NCBI RefSeq assembly: GCF_965638725.1
Contig: NC_134949.1
Span: forward strand, 121,023,794-121,087,793
DNA: 64,000 bases
Direction: 5' to 3'
Source of the DNA: Aptenodytes patagonicus
Taxonomy: Eukaryota; Chordata; Aves; Sphenisciformes; Spheniscidae
The notes beneath the pieces are model-generated. The model did not search any database. It was given only the letters and a program-made list of their open reading frames with translations, and was not told the origin of the DNA. The number at the start of each line of letters is the position of its first letter. The first letter of the stretch is position 1. This document shows positions 1 to 12,879 of the stretch, piece after piece. The position numbers and the translations under genes are program-made.

Positions 1-1986
1 CCACCTTACCCAATTCAGGCAAGGAGATCTCCTCACAAGGTGTGTGCCCAGCAGTATGGCCTTCGAGACACAAGAAGACGTTTTTCTGCCCAACTCACCA
101 TGGGTGGAAAAGCAGATCTAGTTTTGGGCATTGTGTTTTGAGAAGGATATGGAGTAATTACAGAGCGCCTTGGGGAAAGCGGTGGTAATGGCAAGAGGTT
201 TAGAAAACTTGACCCCCATGGAAAGACTAAATGAATGGAGGTGTCTTCTAGTCTATAATAATAACGAAATGTATGAAGCAGGGCTTTTGTAAGCAATACC
301 GTTCGTTGCAGATTGACCTTGCCATGCAGCACAACGTAAAAGCTCACAGGGGGCTGCAGGGAGCGGTGGTGTGAGGTGAAGGTGGAGGAGAGATTTCTTC
401 ACTCAAAGGCTTTCACGTTACTTTTTCCTTTTGGAGAGGAAATGGTTGTGGATGCAAGGCAAAGGTAATCAACCGTAAGCAGTAAGTTCCCTGGGGGAAT
501 ATAAGAAGAACAATAAAACTCAACACTTTGCTGAAGCACCCGGGTAATGAACATCATGACAAGCTGAAGCAAATGCTATTGATACAACCCGGGCTCGCCC
601 TGCTCCATGTGCCACGCAGAAAAGCAATCGGTGGCTCCAGTCCTCCGATTCCCTTTTTCCAGCCTTGCCTTAGGATTAGAGGTGGTCACAGTGGTGGGAT
701 TGCCCTGGACAGACCAGGTCTATATATATAACCCAGCATGTAGGAAGGCAGGGGTCCAGGTCCCAGCTGCTGGGCACAAGGGGCACCCATCTCCTACACC
801 CACCCTCGTCCCTTGAAGTGTGGATGTGCCTGCATTTCACATGTTTCCTTTTGCCGGCATCCTCAGAGCTAACCAGCTGGTACCAATAAAAGCCCCAGGA
901 ACAACAGAATTAATCACAGAGACAACATAGCAATAAATATAAATGTGCTTCACCTCACTGCAATATAAAAGAACGATATCTGGGGGGAGGGATCTGCTGC
1001 TATAATGCATCACTGTTCTTCAGACAGAGGTTTCTTCACAAAAAAAGACTTAATTCCTCCTTCACTGTTAAAACACTTTGCTGGTGCCCTCAGCAGTTGC
1101 AAGGAAAGGTTTCAATTCCAGAGTGTTGGCTGTACTCCTGTCAGATGTTGTTATCTTTGTGGTCAAGATTTGTTAAAAGTTGAATATTCTTGGCTCTAAT
1201 TTCTAAGGGATTTTCATTTTGAAGTCAAGAATTGTTTTATTGGCATCAGGAGCTGGAGGATACGGCAGTGTGATGATGTCAGTGTTGCCTTCCCCTGTTC
1301 ATTACTTTTGTGATTTTGGTTTTTCTTTTTGAACATCTAGCACCTGGAGCCATGGCATTACCTAATAATCGTGTTTTAAAAGAAATGAAAAAGAGAAAAG
1401 ATAGGGAAAAATAAGTTTCTCACAGAAAAGGACCTGAAGAGTGTTCCTTACAATATCAGAGGAGGTAAAAATAACCCATTGTTGGATACCTTTGTATTTA
1501 AGACATTTTTGTATTGTTTATGAGCTGTCACTGTTTATGAGTTAATTGTATGAATTTTTACTTTGGTTGTCTGGGTCCTGGGTTCTACACAGCTGAGCTC
1601 AGCAGAACTGCAATCTTTTCTTCAAAAGGAAAAAAAAGTTCCACTCCCAGATTATTGGAAAAAAGAACCCTGTCTCTTGTTTATTTATTTATTTAGAAAG
1701 CACATACAGCGGTGCATGGGAAGGGGAAGAGAGATGCAAAACAGGTGAGCATACAAATCCATCTCAAAAGAAATAGTGAGACACTTCCCAGATGATTAGT
1801 AGTACATCAGTCTATGTGAGCATTTAAACCGTTGTACCTCTAGATTAAAAAAAGAAACCACAGAGAATTTCTGAAGAACAAAGTAAATGTCTATATTTCA
1901 GAAATCCCACCACAATCAACTCGTAGGCAGCAATGTTTTTGTTTTGTTTTTTGTTCCTGATGTTTCCTCAAAGGGGTCTCTCTTGC
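1..1986 (-). other. GRIK1: Distal GRIK1 3' untranslated region and downstream flank
   Basis: Sequence after the ETIA stop codon. The 3' untranslated region probably reaches at least the AATAAA cluster at 1680-1693, and the rest is 3' UTR or intergenic. No other gene is recognised; small reading frames here (at most 104 codons) look random. Confidence 0.6.
1680..1693 (-). promoter_or_regulatory. GRIK1: Candidate polyadenylation signals for the distal GRIK1 3' UTR
   Basis: Read on the minus strand, this short stretch holds three overlapping AATAAA hexamers about 300 bases after the ETIA-form stop codon. A further single AATAAA lies at 1236-1241. Which, if any, is used cannot be told from the sequence. 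It is offered as the nearest strong candidate for the 3' end of the transcript. Confidence 0.35.
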
Positions 1987-2142
1987 TCACGCTATGGTTT
2001 CTTTCCGCAGTGTCCGCCTCTGGTGACAAGTAAGGATACTTGTGAATGAAGATTTCCCCTTCGTTCTCGACCTTTTCTTTAACTTCTTCTGATGCTTGAG
2101 CGAAATTCCAAGCTCCTCCATTATCGCATTGAAGGAAAGACA
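1987..2142 (-). CDS. GRIK1: GRIK1 alternative last exon, distal tail ending ETIA
   Basis: This terminal coding exon has 51 codons and a TGA stop. It begins CLSFNAIMEELGISLKHQKK and ends QRRTLRKETIA. The acceptor is TTTCCGTCTTCCACCAG. It matches the GluK1-2b type tail of mammals, which ends ETVA and binds PDZ proteins such as PICK1 and GRIP; here the last four residues are ETIA. The basic run KKLKKRSRTKGK fits the ER-retention/trafficking role described for this tail in mammals. The exon lies 10.5 kb after the M4 exon and skips over the HTV exon. Confidence 0.95.
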   Translation of the reverse strand, partial: CLSFNAIMEELGISLKHQKKLKKRSRTKGKSSFTSILTCHQRRTLRKETIA

Positions 2143-5100
2143 CTGGTGGAAGACGGAAATGGCATTAAACACTCCTCATCGAAGGCAGAGTTCCACCATA
2201 CCCTTTGCACAAATGGTGGCTTTTAGAAACAAGGACCTGAGGTCTTACTGGTGGGCTCAGAAAGCTTCTCTGCTGAGTTCTGCCAGCTTTGAATAAGCCC
2301 CTAAGGTATAATAGGTGAGTCTGTATAAGTCATGTTTTTTCCCTAACTCGGCTTGCACTGAATTTCGTTTAACTTTGGCTTAACTAAAGCTGATTATGAA
2401 TGTTTCTGAAATTCTACACAGATGCATTTGTGATGTTTTGGTGGCTTCATATCATAAAACTTACCCTTTTTCAGTAGGTAAACTTCCTCCTCACCTTAAA
2501 TGAAAAAAGATCTTTTTTAAATCACATGTACCTTAGCCACAAAAAAATGGCTATACTAGAGGAAACAAAGAACACCGTTTTTCAAGATTTCTTTGTGGTT
2601 TAGTTATTTTCCCCTCTTGAAATTAACAGACATTTCTAAAATACAGCACAGTCCTCAATCCTCTTCTTTCTTTGGAAAGAATCTTTTTCAAATATTGTGT
2701 GTTGAAGAAAGGAGACAATTACCACAAGAATAAGGTAGCTGAATAGTTTGGAAAGAAAGCAGAAATCTTTTTTCTTCCCACCATCACAACATTAACAGAG
2801 ACATTTCGGGTAAGTGGAAACATCCTTTAAAATCTACAGCTGGAATAATGACATGTAACACAAAAAAACCACAAAGAGGCTTTAAGTGGAAGTATCTAGC
2901 AATGCAAAAAAATTGTTCCATGCAAATATATATAAACAGATTATTTATATATAAAATGAAGTGATGGTAACAGTGTGAAACAAAGCTTTAACGACCCTAC
3001 CTTCATCAAGTTGAATAAATCCTTCCTACCAAACCCCTTCTAGAACTGCAGAACTGACCAGCTTTAAAACAACTGGTTAAAACTACAGTTCTTGTAAAAT
3101 GACAGCAACAGCACACAGACACGGTTCTCTGTATCAAATATACAAATTCCCTTCTAGAGTGATACTGAAGCAAGGTAAGCAGTGTTCAGTTCTTAACCAG
3201 TAATAATCCAATAGTGACCTCAGTTATACAGGGCTAAAAAAAGTAAACACAGATATATTATTGGAAGAGGAGAAAACCCAAGCTTTCCTCGTAGTCACCT
3301 ATTCCAGAGGAATGTTTTCAAATGCAAAAGAGAGTATGAGGGTAACCTGGATCAAGGTTAAATCATTTGTTTAAGGTAGCTACGGAATCCCAGAGAAGTG
3401 AATTCCACACACCGTGCTTCTTCCTCTCCGGTATAAACCCGCTGTATAACATGTGTAACCCTGGTTCCGCAAATAAGCTCAAGACATCAGTGCATCAGAG
3501 TGTGTGTGTATTTTAACTGTGTATGATCTTGCGTATGCCATCATGTCCTTTTGTGGGATGGGCTGCACACAGACTACAATCCCATAGTATGTTAAATCTA
3601 TAGTTTAATATGCTCTTTCTTTGAGATGCTTGATTTTTGCTCATCTAAAATTCTTAGTATACATAACTACTATTAATTCATTCCAGACCCAAAATGTAAT
3701 AGACAGAGGCCAGGGCAGTGTACTGCTTTTTTTTCAAATTACTGTCTGATAATAGCCAGGAATTTGCTGGTGCGATTATAATTTAAATATCTCCTTTGAC
3801 ACTGTAATATAGGAATTCTAGCATTACTGGAGTTCGAGTCAAAGGTGTCTGCTGCAGCCTCATGCCCTGTGGAAGCAGCAGGTGAAACAGGTATCATCCT
3901 GGTAAAGACACTATTTCTATATTGCTTCAGGCTTCTTTAGAGAGAAGCACCACTTATTTCCAAACTAATAAAAATGTATGCTCTGATTATCTATGACTTA
4001 GCACGGATAATTTCTCTCTACTATCTTAGTTTTAAATGAGCTTTCAAAATCTGGATTACAAAGTGATTCCAGAACTCCATGGCAAATAAGGAAAGGGTCA
4101 TATTAACCATTTGTAGGATTGATCAGGTTTATTTTTATTTTCTTTCCCTGTTGTTCTCACTAACCTGTATGTTGTGTGTGTATTTAATAACAGCCATCAG
4201 TCTCTGCAATGTGCATACAGGGATGACTTCTGCAGATTAAATAGTACATTTTACTGCCTTGTTAATAAGCTTGTATTTTAATTTTCCAAACTGATTCATA
4301 TTATTCAGACTATGCATTTATCATAATGTCCTTCAATTTCATATCAACAAAATAGTCCCATGAAGATCATTTTACATCTGCAGATAGATATTTAAGACGT
4401 ATTGCTGACATTAAGTGTGTGAGGTTTTTAATACCTGACTACATGATTTGTGAAGTGCCCAACTGGTTCCACTTCCAACTCTGTTTTGAATTTTAAAATA
4501 AATATTATCAGAAAGACTTCAAGGTATTCTTAGGCATGGCTTTGGTGTTTAGGTCTTGTCTCTAAGAATTAAACTTTTGCCTAATTGTTCATCGATAGAA
4601 TATAAAAAACATTACTGTTCTTGTTGATGATTAGGCCATTCAAAATCTGAAAGGGCTCTACCTTATCAAGACTCTCTCCTATCCTATCCTGGCAGTGCAA
4701 AGCCCCAGTGGGATGATTACCCACGAGAGAGGTCACACACACACTCAAAACCCATGGGAATGGGCTCAGCCATCCTGCAGAGACAGTGGGTTGGGAGAAG
4801 GACGGGAGGAGGTTTACAGTGATAGCTTCCTGGGTCCCACACCTTGCAGCTCCTGCTGCTGGCTTTGTAAAAGCACAAAAGCAGTTTTACTTTTACAGTT
4901 GCATTATGCTTAGTTTCGGGGGACTTGCAACACCATTGGCATGAGTTTTGTCATCCTGAAGCAATGAATTAAATGTAGTTTTAAGACCCTGGACTGATAC
5001 TTCAAAGATATTCCAATGGTTATGGACATAACTATGACTCTGATCAATTTTGTGCATATTCCCCTCTGAGATCCCACCACCTTTGAGAAAGCCAGTTGGG

Positions 5101-8100
5101 GGTGGCAAAGAGCATTACAAACATGGGAGACACAGGGCTGCTTCTGCCCCTCTGCCTTCACACAGAGCTTGAGATGGTCTGAGAGAGCAATCTGAGATGA
5201 TACCTTGAACTTTCAGGCGTTTGGTTACTCATTCCAAAGGACAGTTACACGTGAACTTTCTTTTGAGCCCCAGGAAGCATAGCTCAAAATCCTATTTATC
5301 TCCGAGCTTGTGTGTGCAATCAGGAAACTGAACAGATGTCTGAAAACTGGAACCGCCCTGAACTTTTCAAGCAGTACAAAACTGTGGTACAGAGTGAGTA
5401 CAAACTCAGCCAGAATGCTGTAGGATTTACAGGAAAATCATGGGCAAGAAACATTCAGTGGGGACTCCCTAGATGACCCTCTGAACAGCACCGTGTCTGC
5501 AGCATAATTACAGTTGCCTTTAAAAAGGGGATGGTGACATTAAAATTCCATTTAAAAAGGTAAGATACTGTTCTTTTAATCTCATATTCAGATAGCCAGA
5601 CTGAAAGCGTTTCTTTAAAAAGCTATTTTTTTACATGCTGTTAAGTCCATTTTTGAGGTCTTGCCGAGAATGAGAGCAGAGTAGGCACAGAGCAATACAT
5701 TTAACAACAGAGTAATAAGTTTAACATTTTACTTTTAGTCAGCTTGACTTTCTCATTCTAGCAGTGTCAAAATGCTGCAGGACATGGCATGTGAGGCTAA
5801 AAGGAAGTGTCATCCTTTAAAAACAGAATAGATTTTGTTCTCCTTGTGATGTGAGACTCTTTCTCTTTGCCCTTTGGTCATTTCAGCAGGCTATAAAAGC
5901 TAGGTCATGAAGCTCCCAAATCCTTCCTTACACTCCCCTACAGAAGACTGTGTTAAGCTTTAGGATAATTACAAATTCTGAATTTAAAAAATAACATAAT
6001 ATAAAGTAGAAACAAGACTGAAAAAAAAAAGAATCTGTGGTCAGGCTTTATCAATCTGCTGCTTATGCTGCTGGGCTACCGCTGGGGACAAGACTTTTCA
6101 ATTGCATTTTATTAACACCTTGCAAAAACAAACAAATAACAAAAAAACCCCAAAACCAAAACCAGTGTGCTGTGTCGGAGAACTGAGAACTATGAAAATC
6201 AAAGGATGTGGGCCAGATTTTATTCTGGAAGAACACCTGACCAGCTCAGGCACAGAGGAGGAAGTGCAGAAGTCAGGATTTTTCTTTTGCAGTGCCCTCA
6301 TCGCTGTGAAGGACCCATAGCTGGGACACTGACCCATGTCTTCTGCTGAAAGAAAAGTGATTTGTTTGTGCCTAGTGCACCAAAGGAAAAATATCTAAAG
6401 TAGTTTCTCCTAGCGAGCGAAATGCTGTTGCAATTAAGAATCTGTTTGAGTATTCTGTCACTGATGGCTAACTGCAAGAGGAGATCACTAAATTGTCTTT
6501 TAAACTGTCAGAGTCTATGGAGCAGTGATTGTCAAAACAGTATGACAATAATCCATGGATTAATTTAACTGTTCCTCAGTTATATAAACTGTTCCTCAGT
6601 TTCCTGCCTACAAGAAAGAAATCAGTAAAGCTACTTGTTGGTCTCACAAACCATCTAAACATGAATGGGACTGCTCAGTGAAGGCATAGATGGCCACAGT
6701 CGTGTTTGGAGGTGGGGTTATGGCCTGAAAATGGAGGGGCTCAAGCTGATTGACGTTCGTTGAAGAGGGGGAATTTGCAGACCTGACAACTTCACAAAAA
6801 ATTCTATTTTGCAAGAACTTCAGTAAGGTAGAGGATTTCTTCCTCCTCTCCCTTCTTCTCCTCCTTTGTTTCTGAAGAGCTAAAGATGTGAAGCTTCAAG
6901 GCTTTGATCCGAGAGAGATGGCACAAACACACGATACTGTGGCAGTACTTCGCGGAAATATCAATCTAGTTGGGGAAAGCGTTATTGCTGTGCTTGGTCT
7001 ACTTCCGCAGCGCAGGCGTGTTGTTAATCCACCCTCATCCTGGCTCTTTGAAACAGTGATCATATTGCCTTCATTCCCCTCATTCTTCTCTTGTCTCGTC
7101 CTTTCTCCCTCCTTCCCCCTGCACCTTTGCCTGTTTGCATTGCAGACTGTTTGATGAGGGCAGGAACTGCCACTAAATAAAGGTAGGCCCACTGACCCCA
7201 GCCAAATCAATCTGGCAATGGCTTGCGACTAGCTCGTTCACGGACCCTTTGCTTTCAATGGTAGGTAGCTTATGCGTGTCAAAGCATATGGCATTTTTTG
7301 CAAACACCTATTAATTTGAATATTTTGGGAGTTCTGAGTAAAATGCAGCAGCAGCAAAACAAAAATTAATGTAAAATGACATAGGGGTATGCCCTATGCC
7401 ATTTTTCTCCCAAAATAGCTCTGGCTATGCTTTACTAGTACCGCAGTGCCAGAACCGATGTAGTCAGTTGTGGCTCACCCATCACAGGCAGATGTGCTGG
7501 CTCTGTGCTGATTGCACAGTAAGGTCCCTGCGCTGGCACACACCTGGGAAGGGATCTGGTTTGATTATCGGGCCCTGGATGCAGTTGCAAGGCTGCAAGT
7601 TAGGAGGATGCAATGGTGACCATCTGTATTTGTGAACAGAGTATTTTTTGAGGCCAAATTTCAAAGTATAGCGGTCATAGAAGCTTAGAGCGCTGACAAG
7701 CGGAAAATCTTTGAATGCTTTAACACTTCTTCTTGAAGCTTGTTGTGTCTATGCAAGAGTCCTCCCAGGTGCCATGCACTTCATGGGAGATGCTATGGGC
7801 TGTGCCTTCCTCAAGCCTTGCTGTTAACCTGAAGGCACCTGCCTTTTCCTGGAGCCACAGCAAACCTTGCAAAAATTGCCTTTACAAGCATAGATTCGTT
7901 AGCACGTGGGTGGCATGTTGGCTCTTCACTGCCTCAGCTGCTGGCGTAGCTGCTGAGGAGCAAGTAAGGCTTTTTAATAACCCTTTATATAGCTAGGTGT
8001 GAAGCTCCGTTAGGGAAAGAAGGAGCTGTTTTGTAATTCCCACAGGCAAGCCGATGTCTGTGAGGTTGTCTGTGGGGACAGCTAGCCACGGGGAAACAAT

Positions 8101-10050
8101 GACTGTTACTAACATTGTGATTGTTTCCTTGACAGATATGAAAATGTTTACCCAAAAAGTGACAGAAACTTTCTGGATTCTGTGTTCATCAAAACAGTGA
8201 TTAGAAAATTGGTCGAAGCTGCAACCTGGAGGATTTCTTGCGTAGAGCGATGATGGAGATAAACACATTAGGAATTTTCCTTCTCCTCTGAGAGTTGAGA
8301 GAAGCTGAATTTAATTAGTTTTAAGTCTCTTCTACTGGGAAACTGCGAACAAAAGTGCTTTCTTAAATCGAGGATACAGAAGATCTAATTCAGGTCTTTG
8401 TTGGTAAGAAGGCTCATTTTATGAAGAGCCAAAGCTTTCACGACCCTATTCAAACAAGTTAAAATGCCATTTTGAGCAAGACAATTTCTTGCAGCGTCTG
8501 GAGCAGAGCGTAAACACTCGTGTACACGCATGAGCACTGGCAGAGAAGAATTGGTATAGCCTCGTTATGAGCACTACATCTTCATCACAAAAAATACTTA
8601 AGCCTACTGCCAGCATAAATAGTGCTGGCCAAAAATTGTAATATGAATAGAAGGAAAACACAGGTCACTGTATGCTCTGGCTTTTCTCAGGATCCAGGTA
8701 TGAGAGAAACAATTCAAGAGGAGAAACAGAGCTTCGCCGCAGCACTTCAGCGACTGAGTGTGAAGGCATCTACTAGAACAAGTTTTCTAATTGCAGTAGA
8801 GTCCAGAAATGGCCCCTCAATAAAACAGATCATTAACTTGTTTCATGAGGAGGAACTGCAGTGGGCAAGAAAACATAAAGTAGGTGTGAGGGGCAGGAAA
8901 TGAATTGGTGAAACTGGCGGTAAGCTGGGATATAATGAAATACAGACAAAAGGTAATCAGATTTTGAAAACATGGTGGTTTGCCACAGTTCATGACATCC
9001 TACAAGCTGACATTTCTATACATTTTGTGTAGCTCAAATTGTTGTCATATGTTTTCAGTGGCAACAACAGATCAAGTCCGTTGTCTCCTGCCCTTGCAGT
9101 CCCCAGACTAGCTGAGGACTAGAGAAAATCAAACTAGTATCCTTCCAGGGTATAAAAAATACCCAGTACCAATTTCCTACACAAAAGCTTCCTTGTGTGT
9201 TTCAATATGGAACACAATGCCAAGGCTTTACTGTTTGATATAAATCGATATCCTGATTTTGCCATAAAGGAGCTTTCTATGTTACAAAGCCTTGTAATAG
9301 TGAACATCATGAATTGCTTAAGCCAAGTCAACGGAGTTTTTCTGTGAAAGGTATATATTGGGGGTGCCTGAGGGTGCTTTTGTTGAATATGTTCTTAAAT
9401 GTTAATGGTTACATGGTATAAAATTTAACTGATAGATATGATTTTGTTACTTGGAGGCTTTGGCTAATGAATTTTAAATGGATGAATTAAAATTCATTAA
9501 ATATTGACACTGGGAATAAGATATGCCAGCTAAAAATCTCTGGCTGTTATAATAGGGGTTCAGAAAGTTAATGGAGCCCTGCAGGTTATTTTCTGAGGTT
9601 TATAAAGAACTGCCTGGCCCACTTGCTGAATGCTTCGGCAGACACCAAGCGAAGTATTTCTCCATGCTTTTAGTAATAAGACTGCAATTGGTTTACTCAG
9701 GTTTGGTAGAAGTTGAAAAGGAGGTAAATAATTTTTCTTACCTGAAAAAGGTGAATTACCCCATGAAATTACAAGATGACAATTGTACATAGAGACTGTG
9801 ATAATTCTTAAAATCTACTACAGTCTACTGCACTCACTCTTCGCTGTAGGTGTAATTCTTTTCTGTAATATGCATTTAAACTGCCCAAATTTCCAGGACT
9901 TTGACAATTTGCGTTAGATAAGCTTATCTCCTGCTGAAGCAAGAGGCACTTTGAAGTCATTAACTATGTGTTGGTGAGGACAACCTTTGCCATTATGTGC
10001 ACTGTTTAAGTTTAATGCTTTCCATCGGACACACCTTTTTTCTTTCCTGA
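2143..10050 (-). other. GRIK1: HTV-form 3' UTR region and intron sequence before the ETIA tail exon
   Basis: For the proximal splice form this begins with its 3' untranslated region. For the distal form it is intron ending in CTTCCACCAG. The sequence is AT-rich with a short repeat at 6567-6601. No additional coding exon or transposon is recognised. Confidence 0.75.
6567..6601 (+). repeat. Short direct repeat, 20-bp period
   Basis: AACTGTTCCTCAGTT occurs at 6567-6581 and again at 6587-6601, separated by ATATA. It is a small intronic duplication with no evident function. Confidence 0.9.
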
Positions 10051-10200
10051 CTATACAGTGTGAATTGAGGGCTGCGTTCGAATCCCTCGCTCCTCTCGGA
10101 TTAACTTGCCACAATCTAACTCCGTAGATAAGGTGGTGCCAGAGGTGGAGTTGGACGGATGGGTTTGCTTACACTGTAGTCCGTAAAAGAAACAAAAGGC
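10051..10200 (-). CDS. GRIK1: GRIK1 alternative last exon, proximal tail ending HTV
   Basis: This alternative terminal coding exon has 49 codons and a TAG stop. It begins AFCFFYGLQCKQTHPSN and ends GIRTQPSIHTV. The acceptor is CTTGCATGCAAG. It closely matches one of the known mammalian GluK1 tails (AFCFFYGLQC...SVHTV). The tail is cytoplasmic, cysteine-containing at its start, and ends in a short hydrophobic residue that could act as a PDZ ligand, although that binding is inference. No AATAAA hexamer is seen in the first few hundred bases after the stop. An ATTAAA lies only about 35 bases past the stop (10011-10016), so the polyadenylation site is unresolved. Confidence 0.93.
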   Translation of the reverse strand, partial: AFCFFYGLQCKQTHPSNSTSGTTLSTELDCGKLIREERGIRTQPSIHTV

Positions 10201-12628
10201 CTTGCATGCAAGAAAAGAAAAATGGAGAAAAATGAATGAAAGAAGTAAAATTAAAAACAAACATGAGAATGAGATTCAAAAGCTATTTAAATCAAAAGAG
10301 ATTCTATTTATGGAAACAGAAAAGTAATAGATTGTATTCGACTCATGCTTTGGATTAGCTTAGCGATAATATACACTGTATAGCATTTTCCATCTAAGCT
10401 TCTTATATCACCAGAATAAAAATAAAACAAACGGAGAGAAATCAGAAAGTAACACTGGAATTACTGGTATTCTACTTTCTGTAAAATTACTTCTGGAAAA
10501 GAAGTATGATGTTGCCACATTAACTCACTTAAAGATTTTAATTATTAAAAGACTGCCTAAAACAGGCAACGCATTGCTGTGAAACAATAGTACAGTTTCA
10601 GAAACGGTGTATATATATGTATATATGTATCCCTGAATACTACGTCATTCACCCAACATATTGCTCAGTAAATTAACACTCCCTCACGATGTAAACCTTT
10701 AGGTCTACTTTAATTATAACTTCAGGAATGCATTGCCTTTCCCAGACTCCTGAAGAGTTTCCAGAATATTCTGCACCATATTAGCATTTATACTAAACAT
10801 TTTAATTAACTGCAACTGTTCTCCAAAACATATTTGAATGAAAGAGCTCCTGAGACATGTATGAGACAGAGATACTGATACATTCTTTATGCATTTTGTG
10901 TTAAAAACGTTCTATAGGGTTAAAGTACTAATCAGAAAGCTGCAATATGTGCAAAATACATTCAGCTTTTATCTCTGACTTATTCCAAAGCAGGGACACC
11001 TTGATTAATAACGCCTGCAAAATTGCTCCACATGAGCTGCGCCTGTTGTTCGCAGACAGTGCCATTGCCTTGAATGAGGGCTTGCTCAGGCACACGTGGA
11101 GATGTCTGCACAGTCAGGAGCTGCCCTCTCCTGCAGGATACTGCGAGGACCAAGTCCACTGACATTGACGTTAGGTGTCACGGACCCAAAATAACCCCAC
11201 GTGCCATTTGGAAAATGAAGATGCATGGTAGGATTCAGCTCAGTTCCTTTCAGATGTCTGAACAGCAGGCGTGTAGCCTTCGCTTACGGTGATCCCTTAC
11301 CAGCAGCAAAGAGATACAGGTGATTTATCCTATCCAAAATCAGACGTTGTCCTCTAGAGGCCCTCAGCCCTGGCTGCTTGTTTTTACTCAGGTGTCAATC
11401 CCTCTCACGTCCCAGCACCACTGCTGCATGCGGTGTAAACTGCAGCTCTGAGACCGAGTTCAAAATGTTCTCCTTCTCCTCCCACTTGTCCCAGCTGCCT
11501 TCGTTAAGGTTATTTTTCTCGACAGTAATTTCTGGCATTTATATCATCAGGCTTGCAGGATTACACCTTGGATGAAGAGGAGGTATTGCCCACGGAAAAG
11601 CTCCTGCCTTTCCCATCTAAAAGTGCAAAGTGAGCTTAAACAACTCACTCATAGATAGATGCCTCATGTCTAGAAACCTGAAGTTAGGTGATATGAACCC
11701 GCCTCTTGGTGATTGCCTCAGGGGCCACCCATCCTGCAGTGCAATGTGACCCCCGTCCCTATGATAAGGGCTGCTGAAGTGAATGGGATCAGAGCAGCTG
11801 TAGCAGTTGAGCCAAACAGGGCCACATCAGGGTCTAGGACATGGCCAGAACCAAACCGGCACCAGGCAAGGCAGCCAGAGTAAGAGGGTCAGCAGACAAC
11901 TTCGGGAACAGACTCTGAGCTGCTGCTCATGTCTTGCTTCTTTCACAGCGGTTGGTGGTTTGGTAAACGGGTGTTTACACTCTATTTTAATGATTGATTC
12001 TATCTCACAAACTGCTGTAATATTCAAGGCGTGATTTATATACAGCATTTCCTTTGTTTTCCCTCTGCCTTTTTAAGTTGCTTATTACACTTCAGTGGAG
12101 CTATAACCAGAATTTCTTTGGCTCCATAATCTTACTTTACTGTGGCATCCATCACCTTTCAGTAGGTCTCCCTGCTTTGAAGCGCATGCTTCAGCACAGT
12201 GTGTAAACCCCTGGCTGTGGAAAAAATGCTTTCTAGAGCAAGAGAAAAATTATACTTGGGGATTTGGAAGTACATGCCTGTTGTTATTCAAAGGGCTGAT
12301 GCTAATGCTGTATAAATAAAAAAAATCCAGTTGTGTTTTATTCCTTTCCAACATAATTTATACTTGAAGTCTTAAAGATCAAGCAGAAACTGTTTGAGAA
12401 ATTAATTGCTCTTGTTCTGCACTGCCATACTAAACAGCACTAATTGGACTGTGGGTGAGGTACTTCCCTGTTCTTATGAATAATTTGCCTTTAGTGCCAG
12501 AAACGCATGGTGAGAGTTCACCAACACAAAATCTGCACTCCAGCAAAGAGACTTATAATGCAGTCACCTCCACATCAACAAACCTCAGCCTCCCAGAAAC
12601 ATAAGCAAGCTGGAAATGGATGACTCAC
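10201..12628 (-). other. GRIK1: GRIK1 intron between M4 exon and HTV tail exon, 2.4 kb
   Basis: A GT-AG intron (GTGAGT...TGCAAG). TA-rich repeats occur near 10609-10630. I found no sequence resembling the 29-residue insert exon of the mammalian GluK1-2c form here. Confidence 0.8.
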
Positions 12629-12879
12629 CTGCTCAATATCGCTGTTTTTCCTTGATTTATATATAAATTCACCAATGGCTACAAACACCGAAAGAACAAG
12701 CCCTGCGGCGAGCACTATGAAGATGCCCCCAATATTCTCCACCCCGAGAGCACTGGCTTCTTTGCTGTCCTCCTCAGGGCAGCCGTTGCCTCGCCACCAC
12801 TTTTCTTTCATCATGTGCAGCTTTCCCTCCTCCTGCAGCTGGAGGATGGCGATGGTGATCTTGTCTCTGTAAGGAGACC
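12629..12879 (-). CDS. GRIK1: GRIK1 exon, end of S2 and transmembrane segment M4
   Basis: This 251-bp exon contains two bases plus 83 codons. It begins [19 protein letters not shown] and ends [10 protein letters not shown]. The acceptor is CCTTGCAG and the donor GTGAGT, leaving in phase 0. It includes the [14 protein letters not shown] end of S2, with the conserved cysteine, and the M4 helix ([20 protein letters not shown]). The cytoplasmic start, [11 protein letters not shown], is GluK1-like. From here two terminal exons can be joined in phase 0: 10051-10200 (AFCFFYG...) or 1987-2142 (CLSFNAI...). Failure to splice would add about 17 intron-encoded residues before a stop. Confidence 0.97.

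Noticed and set aside
10011..10016. ATTAAA as polyadenylation signal for the HTV form
   Set aside because: It is only about 35 bases past the stop codon, is a weaker variant hexamer, and I see no supporting downstream element, so it is not called as a feature.
2143..12628. Possible exon for the mammalian GluK1-2c 29-residue insert
   Set aside because: I scanned the minus strand for a sequence encoding the insert as I recall it and found no convincing match. A diverged copy could still be missed by eye.
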